Source: Amylostereum areolatum
Lineage: Eukaryota > Basidiomycota > Agaricomycetes > Russulales > Stereaceae
NCBI GenBank assembly: GCA_012932865.1
Contig: SAXG01000008.1
Span: forward strand, 1 to 64,000
Direction: 5' to 3'
DNA length: 64,000 bases
The translations under genes were made by a program, and so were the position numbers. Numbering within the stretch: the stretch's first letter is position 1; each line of letters begins with the position of its first letter. The notes beneath the pieces are model-generated. The model did not search any database. It worked only from the letters and a program-made list of their open reading frames with translations, and was not told the origin of the DNA. Below are positions 29,417 through 41,100 of this stretch, in pieces.

Positions 29417-32400
29417 GGGGGCTGACGATGTACACGGCATCTGAAGCCCAAGTTTCTGTCTCTCGCTCATCTGGTTTTGTGGCGCCTCGGTGGCCTGGTT
29501 CTCGTTTACATATGCGCATTGTTGATTCGGACTGTACTACTACGGGGGATATCCCCATTATGACTTCTCTTACGGACTCTATCGGTACGGGCACGCGTCC
29601 CGTTGTTATTTTAGATACTCAGGCTTCGATTTGTGAGCCTTCGGCTTTGGATATGGCTTCGGTTTCGGCTTCAGTTTTGGATACGGCTTTGGATACAGAC
29701 TCGGTTTTGGATATGGACCCTGTGAAGTCAGGGACAACGCCGTGCGATGGAAGGGGCACGGCGCCCAAATCATGTTATATGGCACCTGGAACGGCTCAAT
29801 GGACGCTTCGTCGCTTAAGGGAAGACAAACCCGAAAGTGCGATTGCAATCCTTCGCATCTGGACACACCACCGACGCCGTGACGAGGCTACTTATGAAGC
29901 CATCAAGGAAATAACTGGCATGGGAGACGAGTTAGCATGTCAAGCTCTACTAGAGCTCGCCACTCCCATGCAGTTCATACGCTCCTCCAGCGCCAAGGAA
30001 CAAACGGTCATTCCCACACAACTGGTGGTAAATTCCAAGCGCATTGTCAAAGCTCTCGCACTCCTGGACAGTGGTTGCACTGGCTCGTGTATCAACACGA
30101 AGTTTGTACAGGAAAATCACATCCCCACGCGACGGACTGCTCGCCCAATCCCAGTACGAAATGCAGACGGCACTCTCAACACAGGAGGTCCCATCACGGA
30201 ATATGTCACACTTCGCCTAAATATTCAAGACCATGAAGAAAACATTGACCTGGCGGTCTCCAATCTAGGAGATACGGACCTTTTCATTGGACATGAGTGG
30301 CTAAAGAAGCACAACCCTCACATCGACTGGAAATCCGGGTCAATTGAATTCGACCGATGCCCTATCAGCTGCTCTCGTCCCCCTCCCCTCCTCAATATCG
30401 ATGATGATGAAGAGGAGGAGGAAGAGCCAGTCCACATGGAAAAAGACGAGCAGCTGTTTGCCTTCGACTGGGATGGCTACAAAGCGACATACCACATCCG
30501 GACCCATGCATCGGACATTGCAATTGAAGAGCACGCTAAGAAAAAGGAACAGACCTTCTCTGAGCGAGTCCCAACGGCATACCACGAATTCAAGGACATC
30601 TTTGTCAAAGACGACTTCGACAAGCTCCCTGAGCGACGCCCATGGGACCACGCCATTGAGCTCACTCCTAACTTCAAACCGGTCGATTGCAAAGTTTACC
30701 CCCTCACATTGGACGAGCAGAAGCAACTGGACGCCTTTTTGGAAGAGAACCTGAGATCTGGCCGGATCCAACCATCCAAATCACCCATGGCCTCCCCATT
30801 CTTCTTCATCAAGAAAAAAGATGGCTCGCTACGTCCTGTGCAGGACTATCGAAAGCTCAATGAGATGACAATAAAGAACCGTTACCCGCTCCCGCTCATC
30901 CAAGAGTTGGTTGACAAACTTAAAGGAGCACGGCACTTTACCAAGCTCGATGTCCGATGGGGGTACAACAATGTTCGGATTAAAGAAGGGGACGAGTGGA
31001 AAGCTGCATTCCGCACGAACAAAGGTCTCTACGAGCCTACGGTCATGTTCTTCGGACTCACCAACTCCCCGTCTACGTTCCAAGCCATGATGAATGACCT
31101 GTTCAAAGACTTGATCCATCAAGGAGTCGTGGTCGTTTATTTAGACGACATCCTCATCTTCACACATACGCTAGAAGAACATCGTCGGATAGTCAAGGAG
31201 GTCCTTCGGATCCTGCGAGAAAACAAACTCTATCTGAAGCCAGAAAAGTGCGAGTTTGAGAAGGCAGAAATCGAATACCTGGGCATGATTGTCGGCGGAG
31301 GAAGGGTTCGCATGGATCCAGCAAAGGTCGCGGCAATCACCAATTGGCCAGCCCCCAAAACGAAGAAACAACTTCAATCGTTTTTGGGCTTTTGCAACTT
31401 CTACCGTCGCTTTATCAAGGACTTCAGCGGCATTGCTCACCCAATGACTAAACTCACTGGGAAGACGGAATGGGTCTGGGACACCCCACAGCAGGAGGCT
31501 TTTGAGGAACTCAAGCGACGTATAACATCACAGCCAGTTCTAGCAATCCCTACAGACGATGGGCAGTTCCGTGTCGAGGCGGACTCCTCTGACTATGCCA
31601 CAGGCGCGGTACTTTCGCAACAACAGGACAATGGCAAATGGCACCCAGTCGCCTTCCTCTCAAAGTCCCTCAGCGAAGCTGAGAGGAACTATGAGATTTA
31701 TGACAAGGAATTACTGGCCATCATGACGGCACTAGAGGAATGGAGACAATACCTCATGGGGGCACGACAGGAGTTTGAAATCTGGTCGGATCATCGCAAT
31801 CTCACGTACTTCCGCAAGGCGCAGAAGCTAAATCGGAGACAAGCACGATGGTTAACGGAGCTACAAGAGTATCATTGTACGCTACTCCACAAGCCTGGCA
31901 AAACAATGGGTAAACCCGATGCTATTTCCCGACTAGCGGGCCTTGAGAAGGGGGAGAAAGACAATGAAAACATCGTCCTCCTGAAACCAGAACTCTTTCG
32001 CGCCCTCAACCATGCAGGAATCGTAACCAACGGACCTGACAATACCTTCATTGAGCGGATTCAAGAGGCTACCTTACTCCGAGACCATGCAGTAGAACGC
32101 GCCTTAGCACTCAAAGTAAAGGGATGGCTGGAACATGCAGATGGAACGGTCACCTGGCAACACAGACTCTATGTCCCAAGAGACAAAGGACTCCGTGCAG
32201 ACATCATCCAGGCTCACCATGACGGCCCGCTTGTCGGTCATCCAGGACGATACAAGACCCACGAGCTCATCACGCGCAACTACTGGTGGCCTGCCATTAG
32301 AGATGACGTCCGAAAATATGTTGAAGGATGTGAGACCTGCCAACGTACCAAGATTAGACACGATCGTATTGCCGCTCCACTCCACCCACATGACCCGCCA

Positions 32401-33588
32401 CAAGCACCTTGGGAGCACGTATCCATTGACTTCGTCATGCCACTCCCGGTCTCGGATGGAAAAGACGCCATCTGCAATGTGAACTGCATGGGTACCAAGC
32501 AGGTTGTATTCTGGGCCACGACCAAAGACCTAACAGAGGACGAACTCGCCTTCGAGTACCTACGCGAGGTGGTCCCCCATCATGGAATTCCTAGAAAGAT
32601 CGTCAGTGACCGCGGCAGCGTCTTTGTCTCCAAGTTCACCACGGCATTGTTCCAATTGCTAGGCATTGAAGGGAACCCGTCCACGGCGTATCACCCTCAG
32701 ACGGATGGACAGACCGAACGCTCCAACATGACCATGGAAAACTACCTTCGCATCTTCGTCAATCAGCGACAAGACAATTGGACACGTTACCTCCCACTTG
32801 CCATGACTGCGCTCAACAACATGGTCCATAGTTCGATTGGGATGTCTCCCAACTTTGCCAACTATGGTCGGGAACTCTACCTGGGGACAAACCCTCGACG
32901 TGAGACAGACAACCCATCGGCGAACGAGTTTGCACAACGCATGCGAGACATCTATGAGGAAGCCCGCTCTGCGCTAAAGGCAGCACAGGACGATCAAAAG
33001 CGCTTTTACGATCGCAAGAAGGACGAACCAATAGATTACAAAATTGGCGACTTCGTCTGGCTGGAAGCCAAGACTAGAGATGGCCAAACTGTAATCAAAA
33101 CGGCACGTCCTATGCAAAAGCTAGATGACAAGCGCTTTGGTCCTTTCGAAATCCTGGAGAAAGTTGGAGCATCGGCTTACAAGCTTCGCCTCCCTACATC
33201 CTGGTCACGAAAACATCCGGTCTTCAACGAGTCCCTCCTATCTCCACACAACGGTCCCGCCTTTGACCACCAGAAAACACCTGCACCTCCACCCCCAGAG
33301 TTAGTCCAAGGAGAGGAAGTCTATGAGGTTGAAAAGATTATAGACTCCAAGAAAGTTGGTCGCGGCTTCAAGTACCTTGTCAAATGGAAAGGCTACCCAG
33401 ACAATGACAATACTTGGGAACCTCTTGCCAATCTCCAGAATGCCAAGAAACGTATTGACGACTTCCACCGCGAGCACCCAGGTGCCCCGAAACCTGCACG
33501 CCTTAATCGTTGGGAACTCCTGGCGGAAGAGGAAGCTGGATCTGATTGCGACGAGGACGTCGAATCTAAGGAAGGGGTGATGTCATGA
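29413..33588 (+). CDS. Element C Pol polyprotein: PR-RT-RNase H-integrase-chromodomain
   Basis: An intact 1,391-codon frame entered by -1 frameshift from gag. The first 200 residues are a low-complexity linker. The protease DSG follows at 30067-30075, then RT with [17 protein letters not shown] and the catalytic box YLDD at 31138-31149. RNase H spans about 31560-31930 (VEADSSDYATGAVLSQ). The integrase zinc domain is at about 32210-32350 (HH..C-x2-C) and the core at about 32420-32740 ([27 protein letters not shown]). The chromodomain lies at about 33330-33480 ([17 protein letters not shown]). The stop is 33586-33588, eight bases into the 3' LTR. The product copies and integrates the element. 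No defect is visible. Confidence 0.95.
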   Translation: MRGLTMYTASEAQVSVSRSSGFVAPRWPGSRLHMRIVDSDCTTTGDIPIMTSLTDSIGTGTRPVVILDTQASICEPSALDMASVSASVLDTALDTDSVLDMDPVKSGTTPCDGRGTAPKSCYMAPGTAQWTLRRLREDKPESAIAILRIWTHHRRRDEATYEAIKEITGMGDELACQALLELATPMQFIRSSSAKEQTVIPTQLVVNSKRIVKALALLDSGCTGSCINTKFVQENHIPTRRTARPIPVRNADGTLNTGGPITEYVTLRLNIQDHEENIDLAVSNLGDTDLFIGHEWLKKHNPHIDWKSGSIEFDRCPISCSRPPPLLNIDDDEEEEEEPVHMEKDEQLFAFDWDGYKATYHIRTHASDIAIEEHAKKKEQTFSERVPTAYHEFKDIFVKDDFDKLPERRPWDHAIELTPNFKPVDCKVYPLTLDEQKQLDAFLEENLRSGRIQPSKSPMASPFFFIKKKDGSLRPVQDYRKLNEMTIKNRYPLPLIQELVDKLKGARHFTKLDVRWGYNNVRIKEGDEWKAAFRTNKGLYEPTVMFFGLTNSPSTFQAMMNDLFKDLIHQGVVVVYLDDILIFTHTLEEHRRIVKEVLRILRENKLYLKPEKCEFEKAEIEYLGMIVGGGRVRMDPAKVAAITNWPAPKTKKQLQSFLGFCNFYRRFIKDFSGIAHPMTKLTGKTEWVWDTPQQEAFEELKRRITSQPVLAIPTDDGQFRVEADSSDYATGAVLSQQQDNGKWHPVAFLSKSLSEAERNYEIYDKELLAIMTALEEWRQYLMGARQEFEIWSDHRNLTYFRKAQKLNRRQARWLTELQEYHCTLLHKPGKTMGKPDAISRLAGLEKGEKDNENIVLLKPELFRALNHAGIVTNGPDNTFIERIQEATLLRDHAVERALALKVKGWLEHADGTVTWQHRLYVPRDKGLRADIIQAHHDGPLVGHPGRYKTHELITRNYWWPAIRDDVRKYVEGCETCQRTKIRHDRIAAPLHPHDPPQAPWEHVSIDFVMPLPVSDGKDAICNVNCMGTKQVVFWATTKDLTEDELAFEYLREVVPHHGIPRKIVSDRGSVFVSKFTTALFQLLGIEGNPSTAYHPQTDGQTERSNMTMENYLRIFVNQRQDNWTRYLPLAMTALNNMVHSSIGMSPNFANYGRELYLGTNPRRETDNPSANEFAQRMRDIYEEARSALKAAQDDQKRFYDRKKDEPIDYKIGDFVWLEAKTRDGQTVIKTARPMQKLDDKRFGPFEILEKVGASAYKLRLPTSWSRKHPVFNESLLSPHNGPAFDHQKTPAPPPPELVQGEEVYEVEKIIDSKKVGRGFKYLVKWKGYPDNDNTWEPLANLQNAKKRIDDFHREHPGAPKPARLNRWELLAEEEAGSDCDEDVESKEGVMS
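29625..29725 (+). repeat. Degenerate short repeat in the Pol linker of C
   Basis: Imperfect repeats of a unit close to GGTTTTGGATACGGCTTC encode a Ser-Val-Leu-Asp-rich stretch between the frameshift site and the protease. C2 (about 54510-54605) carries a slightly different version, as expected of a variable spacer. Confidence 0.6.
33568..33580 (+). other. Polypurine tract of element C
   Basis: AAGGAAGGGGTGA immediately before the 3' LTR. The same tract is at 61472-61484 in C2. Confidence 0.8.
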
Positions 33589-34039
33589 ACGGTCTATAAT
33601 TTTCTTTTTTACTTTACATCGGTTACACGCTTTAGGACTTATTGGCTTATCACCGGTCCGGCTCCACTTCGGCCCGGACCCGGTTCATCTATATCCCACC
33701 CGGGCCCACGTGACTCATCTCGGCCCGGGTCTGACTCCTTCCCCTTGACTCATGCTGTACAATACTGACTCATGCTGTGCTCTTTTACATACGACTGCTT
33801 ACTTATACTAGGTCTGCTTACTGATCGCCGTGTATCGGTTGCTTACCTAAGTCTCTCTCCTCTTGTGTATATAAGGCTCGCTCTCGCTGTACATATCCCT
33901 TATCTCGAGCTAGTCAATTCTACCGACTTTGCTTGCTTTCCCTCGTCTGTCGCCGTGTCTGATCGGCTCCCCTCTGTCGTCCTCATCTTCTAGTCAGCTG
34001 TGTCGTAACTTGGTGCTGTCGCACTAGTCGTTGCTGACA
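33581..34039 (+). repeat. 3' LTR of element C
   Basis: 459 bp, identical by eye to the 5' LTR, followed by AGCCG. Its first eight bases supply the last codons and the stop of pol. Confidence 0.95.
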
Positions 34040-34044
34040 AGCCG

Positions 34045-34074
34045 CTTGTCATGTGATAAGGACCGTCCTTAACA
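34045..34074 (+). repeat. 3' LTR of element A, segment 3 (end)
   Basis: The last 30 bp of the A LTR, ending CCTTAACA. The three segments total 550 bp. It differs from H by CATGTG for CACGTG. The following bases CAGAA are the presumed target duplication of A, shared with the left flank of LTR H. Confidence 0.9.
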
Positions 34075-35258
34075 CAGAAATGGTGCAAGGAATGATGGGA
34101 ACAGAACAAGCTAACGAACAAAACCACCCCTCTGAACCACTCCGGCAAAGGGATAATCCCCCTCATATGCCCCAGCCGAACAGAGGTGAGCCAGCTCGCA
34201 ATCGATCTGACTCCCCAAGACTAGGCTCACCGTTGCCAGGACGTCAATACACATTCCCTCACAATGCGAACCAGCCAATCAACCAAGGAGTACTTCCCGA
34301 TGCAAGGTCAAAGTACGCTCCTAAAATATTCCGAGGAGATCATCGTCAGGTCATCAAGTTCCTTGAAGATTTTGAGGATGTGTGCATAGCGTACAACGTG
34401 TTCCCGGAAGATGCACATTGCACCGGCGTGCTCCGTTACTGTTCACACAGTGTGCGAGAACTCGTAGAAGCGTTACCCAGCTACGTTGACCGTGGTTGGA
34501 ACACGTTGAAGCGAGACATCCTCGACCTATTCGATGCGGAACTCCATCAGAAACGATACCAAATTGGAGATGTCAAGGCATATGTGCGGAACAGCAGATA
34601 TAAGAACATGCGGGATCTGCGCAGCTGGAAGAAATTTTACCGAGGCTATCTGAAGATAGCGGGCTGGATTCGACAAGCCGGTAGAATGACCACGCGCGAT
34701 TAAAATCTCTTCCTGTGGCAGGGGATTGGAAAGTCCTTGCGCAGGAGGATAGAGGACCGCCTGATTACTTGGTATCCACAGCACGATCTATCCGACCCCT
34801 GGGATGCAAGCCAAGTTAAATCCGCTGTTTACAGCATCCTTCAGCGTGGCACATTCCGAGATGATATCGAAGACGCAGACTCGGAACAAACTAGCGAATG
34901 GGAAGGAGAATCTGATGACGACTCAAGCTCGGATGATTCTAGCTCGGAAGATGAGCGGTACCCAAAGCGCGCACCAAAGAAATCTGCACACAAAGCCTCA
35001 GGGAAGACCAAACGGAAAGAGTCACTACTGCCCTCGAAACCAGTGAACCGGCCCCCGAAGGACAGCAAAAGCAAAACCGTGCCGCTTGTCGAAAGTGAGG
35101 TCGAAGACCTCATCATGAGAATGGGCTCGCTCTCAGTTCGAGACCCACGTTACGCACTCCTTCTCAAGAAAGTCGTTGATGCGGACTCCACATGGGGAGA
35201 TTTACTACCAAAACCCATGGTCGGAATGGCAACTGCGTCACCCGTACGAAACATGTGA
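34075..35258 (+). pseudogene. Element E gag, missing its first codons, two in-frame stops
   Basis: One continuous frame, broken by TAA at 34701-34703 and ended by TGA at 35256-35258. A Pro/Arg/Ser-rich start is followed by a capsid-like region (IKFLEDFEDVCIAYNV, LDLFDAE) and, after the first stop, WYPQHDL, a long acidic Ser/Asp/Glu tract and a basic Lys-rich stretch. The next frame (35271) is in phase, so the original Gag probably ran on into the zinc-knuckle region and the TGA may be a former CGA. The missing start appears to be at 49179-49190. Not functional as it stands. Confidence 0.82.
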
Positions 35259-35270
35259 CCACCTAATATC

Positions 35271-38180
35271 ATGAGCGCGCAAGGACAGGCGTACCCTACG
35301 ACTCCTATGCAGCTACCCGTCCCCTCGGCACCACCAGGACCCTATTCGCAAGGCCCCCGTCCTCAAGATCGACCACCCCTTCCACGAATAGCAGGCTGCT
35401 TCGGGTGTGGAGAACCCGGCCACTCAATGAGTATCTGTCCACGCCTCGCAGGATTGGCCGCGCAAGGAAAAATTATCAAAGACCCGCAGGGAAAAATTGT
35501 GTTACCAAACGGACAACCAATTCGACGTGCGTACGGAGAGACAATGCTGCAAGCATTGCAGCGTGATCTCGGTCCTTTGGACTCTAAAGGTGCCGGCCAA
35601 GTACGAACAAATTTAGTCACAGTCGATGAGGACGAGGAAAGCTTCGAAGACGAAGAGTTCCTAGACGTGTACAACGTCCAGACACCCGCCTCCGCGCAAT
35701 CGTACTACGGGTATGGCACTATCGAAGAAGTGTCCGAAGAAAGTGAAGACGAACCCGAGGTATACGCCATGGTAGAACGTCCAACTCGTACAATTCGAAA
35801 CGCGCGCGAAGAAGCCGAGAATGCAGTTTTCCCTCGACGCACAGCAAGGACCTCAATACCGACACAGAAAGCTCAGGAGAGTCAAGAACAACCACGAGCG
35901 CGGGCACGCACGGCGAACAAAATCCCAGGCAAAAAAGGAAAGAATGCAGCCGCCAAAGTCACCCAGCGGCGAGAAGACCCAAGAGCGGACCCGCCGATCG
36001 AGAAACCCGAGACGTCAAACAAAAGCCGCTATCCCGAGCTCACGCAGCAGCCGGTGGACGTATTCGCGCCAATGTTCGACCCCCAGGACGAGGATGTTTA
36101 TATGGAGGACGGAGAACCACCACGCCTACCGACGGCCACTGCGCACGAACCCGAGTCAACCACGTCGGCACCCCAGAATCCGGCAGATATGCTGGAACGA
36201 AAGGCAAAGAAGCAACCCGCGAGGCAATCCGTTATCTCGCGGGTCGTGGATCCCAAGCAGGTCCTGGTCCACATTTTGCGGACGCCCGTGTCCTTGCCGA
36301 TTGGCGACATCCTCGGAGCTTCTAAGGAGTTGTCAGCGTTGTTGGCGGAGAACATGCGTCCGAAGAGCATGAAGAAAGATTCACCTGCCGCGTTGACAAC
36401 GGAAGTTGTCGAAAATGAGCCGGACACGTTTCTGTTCGGCCCAAGCTTGACACACGAGAAACTCTTGCAGTTCGAGGTGTCGATCAATGGCCATCCGATT
36501 ACCGCCATCCTAGACTCCGGTTCACAGCTGAATATCATCCGAAAAGAAATCGCGGACCTACACGTTCGTTTGCCCTTGGACCGCGGACACACGCTCCGAA
36601 TGAGCGACGCAAACAGCGGCAAAGGAGATTTGCTGGGAATCATTCAGGACGCGCCGATTCATTTGGGAACATTGCAGACCAAAGGAAACCTGTGGGCAGC
36701 AACGCACGTCAAATTCGAGTTATTGCTCGGCCGACCGTGGCAGCGCGACAACTACGCAAGCATAGACGAACGACAGAATGGGACGTGGCTTACCTTCAAG
36801 GATCCCCGGAACCTTAACCGCGTACGGCACGAACTTCTCCTACAGCAGCGAGAAATTCCCTCGTCCGTCCTTGACGTCCCCGACGATGACGAACTGGATC
36901 GCGGAGACGATCCCGTCAACATCGTTCGATGGCGCGTCCAGGCGTACCAAGCCAGACGCGAGCGGATTCCGTCGGCAGTCGTCTGCCATAGCGTAAGCAT
37001 GAGCAGTCAAGATAGCGAGGAAAACACACCAGAAGACGCCACGACGGAGTTCAAGACCTCCGAAATCGCGCGCGCGCAGGATGAAGAGGGCGCAAACGGC
37101 GATGCCCTGACGCGCGCAAGGCCAGAAACGTCCAAAAAAGGCGGGAACACCGCACACTACAGCCAAAGGGACCGCCAGACGTTGAGCAAACTCAAAAGCT
37201 CAACGAATGATTCAGCAGATTACTCACCTGCGCTTGGGTCGCGAACCACGCACTCGCACTCAGGCGAAGACCCCGCAGGAACCGCCGGTTTGGCTCCTGA
37301 GGACGAGACACTCGATGAGTACGAAAAGCGTCCGGAAAGTGAAGAGGGAACGCACCTATCAAACCCGCGCGAACCCAAATGCTTCCCCGGACAGCAAGAC
37401 GACTTGAACGAGCGGCACGAAGTCGCGCCAGCACACCCGGACGGCGACCACGCGAATCCTGCAAAAAGACACGCGTTTGCGCCGACAGAACGAGTAGGAA
37501 CGAACACTCACCAAGAAATGGAGCAGGAGCTCCACGAGGCAAGACAGGGAGAGCGTAAGGTAGAGAATGGAAAGGAAGAGTCAAACAAAAATGAGCGAGC
37601 GCCCGGAACGGAGACTGCCGAGTACACGCGGCACACGTCAGAAACCCGAACCGGCGGCACGTGCACGCAAACGCGTCCAGTCGTGCGCGACTCGACTTGC
37701 TCTGCTGGCACTTCCAGGCCACCACCGTCTCCTCCCCTCCCGCCGCTGTTCCCCCGACGCTCGCACCCGACCAACGGACGCTCCACAGGCGCTGTGCGCC
37801 CTCTTACTCAGCACAACGGCCTAGACGAAAATGGCAACTCAACGAGGCCGCCGACGGCCTCGCGAGCGTCCAACAGCTCACCGCGATCTGAGATGGACTG
37901 GAGCGCGTATCGCCCAGAGTCCCCGTCGTCCGACCTCGACGAAAAATGGAGTGCTGAAACAGAGAATGGGTCAGTGAATGAGTCCAGCTCACCAGGTACC
38001 GACTCGTTTTCTGACCTGTTTTATGACTATTCCTCACTCGACTCAGACAACTCGGACGAGTTCATTCGCAAACTCGAAACTTTCACCCACGACCTCGACC
38101 ATCTACGGACGCGCTCACCGGAGGATTTCGACGAAAAACGCGCCGACCAACGGGAGCCGGACGAAAAATCAAGAACGCGC
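35271..38180 (+). CDS. Element E zinc knuckle and aspartic protease region
   Basis: In phase with gag. A CCHC knuckle, CFGCGEPGHSMSIC, lies at 35397-35438, then long acidic and basic low-complexity stretches. The retropepsin-like protease has DSGSQLNII at 36513-36539 and the second conserved block FELLLGRPW near 36715. After about 36900 the frame is a disordered Ser/Glu/Arg-rich region, with a more ordered acidic stretch (SDLFYDYSSLD) near 38010. The frame stays open to 38546, but similarity to real protein shifts to the next frame near 38180, which suggests a frameshift or an overlap. Confidence 0.78.
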
Positions 38181-41100
38181 GCGAAAGGAAATCCAAGACG
38201 TCCTCGGCACTCTCAACAACGACTGGCTGCCCCGCCCTGGACGCAAAATGGTTATAAGGCCCCCTGCGTCGCCCCCTTTCCCTCCCCAGCATCTCGCCTC
38301 CCTTCGAATCGACACGCCGTTCCCCAACTTCGTGTACCATTCGACACCGACCTGCTCAACTCCAACTCGTTCTCGGAAATTCGCTCTCAACTTCCCGCTC
38401 GTTCCGTTCGCGCCTCAAGGCATGGCCGTCACGCAGCACCAGGTGATTCCTTCGCGCTTTGCGACGAGGGCCTCGCCCGACGTGTCACTGACGCCGCCGG
38501 TATGGCCACCGGTACGCGACGCGAACCTCGTCGAAGGAGTCAATGATGACGTACCTCCCCAGGATCGACTAAGTCCTATTGCGGTTCGGACGATCGCCGA
38601 CTACCGCAACGGCATACTCGTCCACAATCAGTCAAACGCGGTCCACGACCCCGACCTCATCGTTCTCGAAAGTGTCAACACGGTCATTCTCGCCTTCGAC
38701 CGGTTCCTCGACCACGGCAACACGGTCGACGCGTACGACGCCGCTCTTCAAGACCCGGAGTTCATCTGTGTTAGGAAGCACGTCGAGCGGTTCGTTATGG
38801 AGGACGGCCGAGAGGTCGATGGCCAGCTCGTCGAAACCACCCAGCTAACCGGCGGCCTGTTCGTTCGGTACCTTTGCGTCCGCGAAGGCTCGGACGGCGA
38901 GGCGCGTCGCAACGCCCCGTCTGGCACCCTCGCCGAAGACACCAGCGATGACGGCGGCTACGCAGAACTCGGGTTACCGACGCCCGGGCTCATGAACCAA
39001 CTCGACGAAGCAAACTACTTGCGCCGCATCAGGTCCCGTCACCCGTACACCCCCGACGTCCCCGACTATCTTAGCCGCGACACCCAGATCACGTTCATGA
39101 AGCCCGATCTCCCTCTCGCCGACGTCTCGTACCAGCTCGCCATCGCGGACAGCATACGCGCCTCGGCTGAGCGCGCCCCGGCCGTGTACCCCAGTTCAGT
39201 TCGTCACGTCGCCATCGCCGCCGAAGACGGCATCTGGTTCCACCCGCAGCTCGCCGCACCCCTTCCAGGCAACAGGTTCCAGCGGGGCTGGAGCTTCACA
39301 CGTGGCAAGGTGGAGAGCAGCGACGTAGGACACGCGAACGACCTGGTTCTCGCCGGAACGGGCATCTTCATTACGACCACAGAAGACCCTCCGCCTCCCG
39401 TACGGGAAATCCAAATACAAGACGGCACTAAGACGCCCGCAAATGGCGCGACGTGCATCGGTAACATTCGATCGTCGTCAGTCGTGTCAGACGACTCGAG
39501 CTTCGACAGAAGATCCGCCCCAGGGGATTTAACAGGAGAGCGCACGGGAGTACGTCCACCGTCCCCTTTCCCCCTCGTTCGTTCTGACCAGGACCCTTGA
39601 TCACCGCGCCCCATTACTACATCTCCGTTCGCCCTCGTACGCTGGCTTCAGAGTCTCGGACGATGGACCCCCGGCAGCTCCGCTACCAGTGAGAGTGACC
39701 AAGACTACCCTCCCACTCGCCCCTTTGGCCGTCCCAAGATGCTTCTACGTCCACGCACCGCCCTCGACACCCCCGACTCAAGCTCCCCGTCTCAGCCGTC
39801 GACCCCAGAGGTTCACCCGCACGACGCACACAGCCTATGGTGCCGCGCGCCGAACATACCCGGCAACCCGCTGTACGTCGGACCCCGCGCGAAGTTCTTT
39901 GACGACGCCGAGAAGGGCGGACAGTTCCCATTGATCGAAACGCCCGAGGACGTCTTCTCAATGGTGAGCATATGCGACTCATCGCGGCCCTGGTGGCAAC
40001 GCTTCGAGTCGGACCCCGCCTATCGAGACGAGATGCTGACCTACGTCTTTCGGTTGGCGTCCGCTCTCAATCGTCCGATTCTTCTGAACCCCCAGCACCA
40101 CCTCACGATCAAGAAAGAAACTCCCGAGCTCATCTGGCCCAGCAGCGCCGACCTCGATGACTGCCCGTTCAAGATCTCGCAAGACCTGGATTCCGACTCG
40201 ACGTCCCTGCCTTCCTCACCAGAGCCCCTTCCGCCCGCCAAACCTCCTGGCATGGCCGAATTCTGCATGGAAGACGGGATGCCCGCGTTCAAACTCGACG
40301 GCATGGTTCTGCAAGGTAGAATCCACATCCTCGTGCAAGACCCCGCACTCACCAGCTTCATTGAAGAACCACAAGGAGCGCAGAACGACAGTCCGAAATC
40401 CACGCGCAAGTCTCCGTCGCCCTCGTCCGTTGCCTCGTCGCATGTCACCTCAGTATCGTCGCCCAGTGTCTCCCCCATCTCAGTCTCCCCTGCACCAGCC
40501 GGCTCCGCTGCTCCTCCCCTTCCCCGCGAGCCGCGTACCAAGGACGCCTTGGTTGAAATACGGATGGATACTACGGAGGACCTTGGTCCTGAGGACGGCG
40601 AAGTCATCGAGACGAGCCCGCCGCCCAACGACGACGACGATCCGTCAGGTGGTGGAGTGCGTCTTTTCTCTCCAATCCCGCGACCTTCTATTGGGCCTGC
40701 CATCGCCGCTCAACTCGAACGAGAGCTGTCGCTGTCGCCACCCTTCGCTCACGTCAATCAAATCCAAGTCGAGCACGCTGAATGCGCGACCGACAAGCTT
40801 CCGCCCCCACAGCTCCGCGACGCTAGCAGGAAATTTCCGCCCGAGGAGTACCTTGGACTCTTTGCGGGTTGGCCGTTCAACCTCCCTCCGTTCCCCGACC
40901 CTCTTGACGTTGGAACCAGCTCTGTATCCCAGACCTCGAGCTCGGTCGAGTCCTTTCGAGACCGCCTGGCTGTCGCCACCCCGCTCGCCGCCGCTCCGCC
41001 CGTCGAGTCCCGTACAGCCAAAGAAAAGGAGACCTTGGAGCCGACTCGTGCAAGTCCTTCGGAGGAAGATAACGCGCCTGACCCGTTCGCAAGGCTCAAG

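Larger units (their letters stand above)
26522..34039 (+). mobile_element. Element C: full-length chromovirus, youngest in the window
   Basis: 7,518 bp with two 459-bp LTRs that look identical by eye, target duplication AGCCG (26517-26521 and 34040-34044), self-primer PBS, pre-gag, gag, an uninterrupted 1,391-codon pol and a polypurine tract. The only possible defect is the in-frame TAA between pre-gag and gag, which has a counterpart in D and G. If that stop is natural, C could be active. Confidence 0.95.
1..34074 (+). mobile_element. Element A: chromovirus with post-pol genes, 5' end off-window, split by B, D and C
   Basis: This is a Ty3/gypsy chromovirus read on the plus strand. Its pieces are 1-3811 (gag, protease, RT, RNase H, start of integrase), 13998-18870 (rest of integrase, chromodomain, ORF2, ORF3, ORF4, start of the 3' LTR), 26284-26521 and 34045-34074 (rest of the 3' LTR). 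Three younger elements interrupt it: B at 3812-13997, D at 18871-26278 and C at 26522-34039, each with a 5-bp target-site duplication. Removing them rejoins the integrase and a 550-bp 3' LTR, the same length as the uninterrupted LTR at 49191-49740. Its 5' LTR lies left of the window. The base after the 3' LTR begins CAGAA, the presumed target duplication in E gag. A is non-functional: it has several frameshifts and a mutated RT motif. Confidence 0.9.

Noticed and set aside
29606..29866. Antisense frame with KPYPKPKPYPK repeats
   Set aside because: It is the reverse of the degenerate Ser-Val-Leu-Asp repeat in the C Pol linker. The sense frame is part of a 1,391-codon polyprotein.
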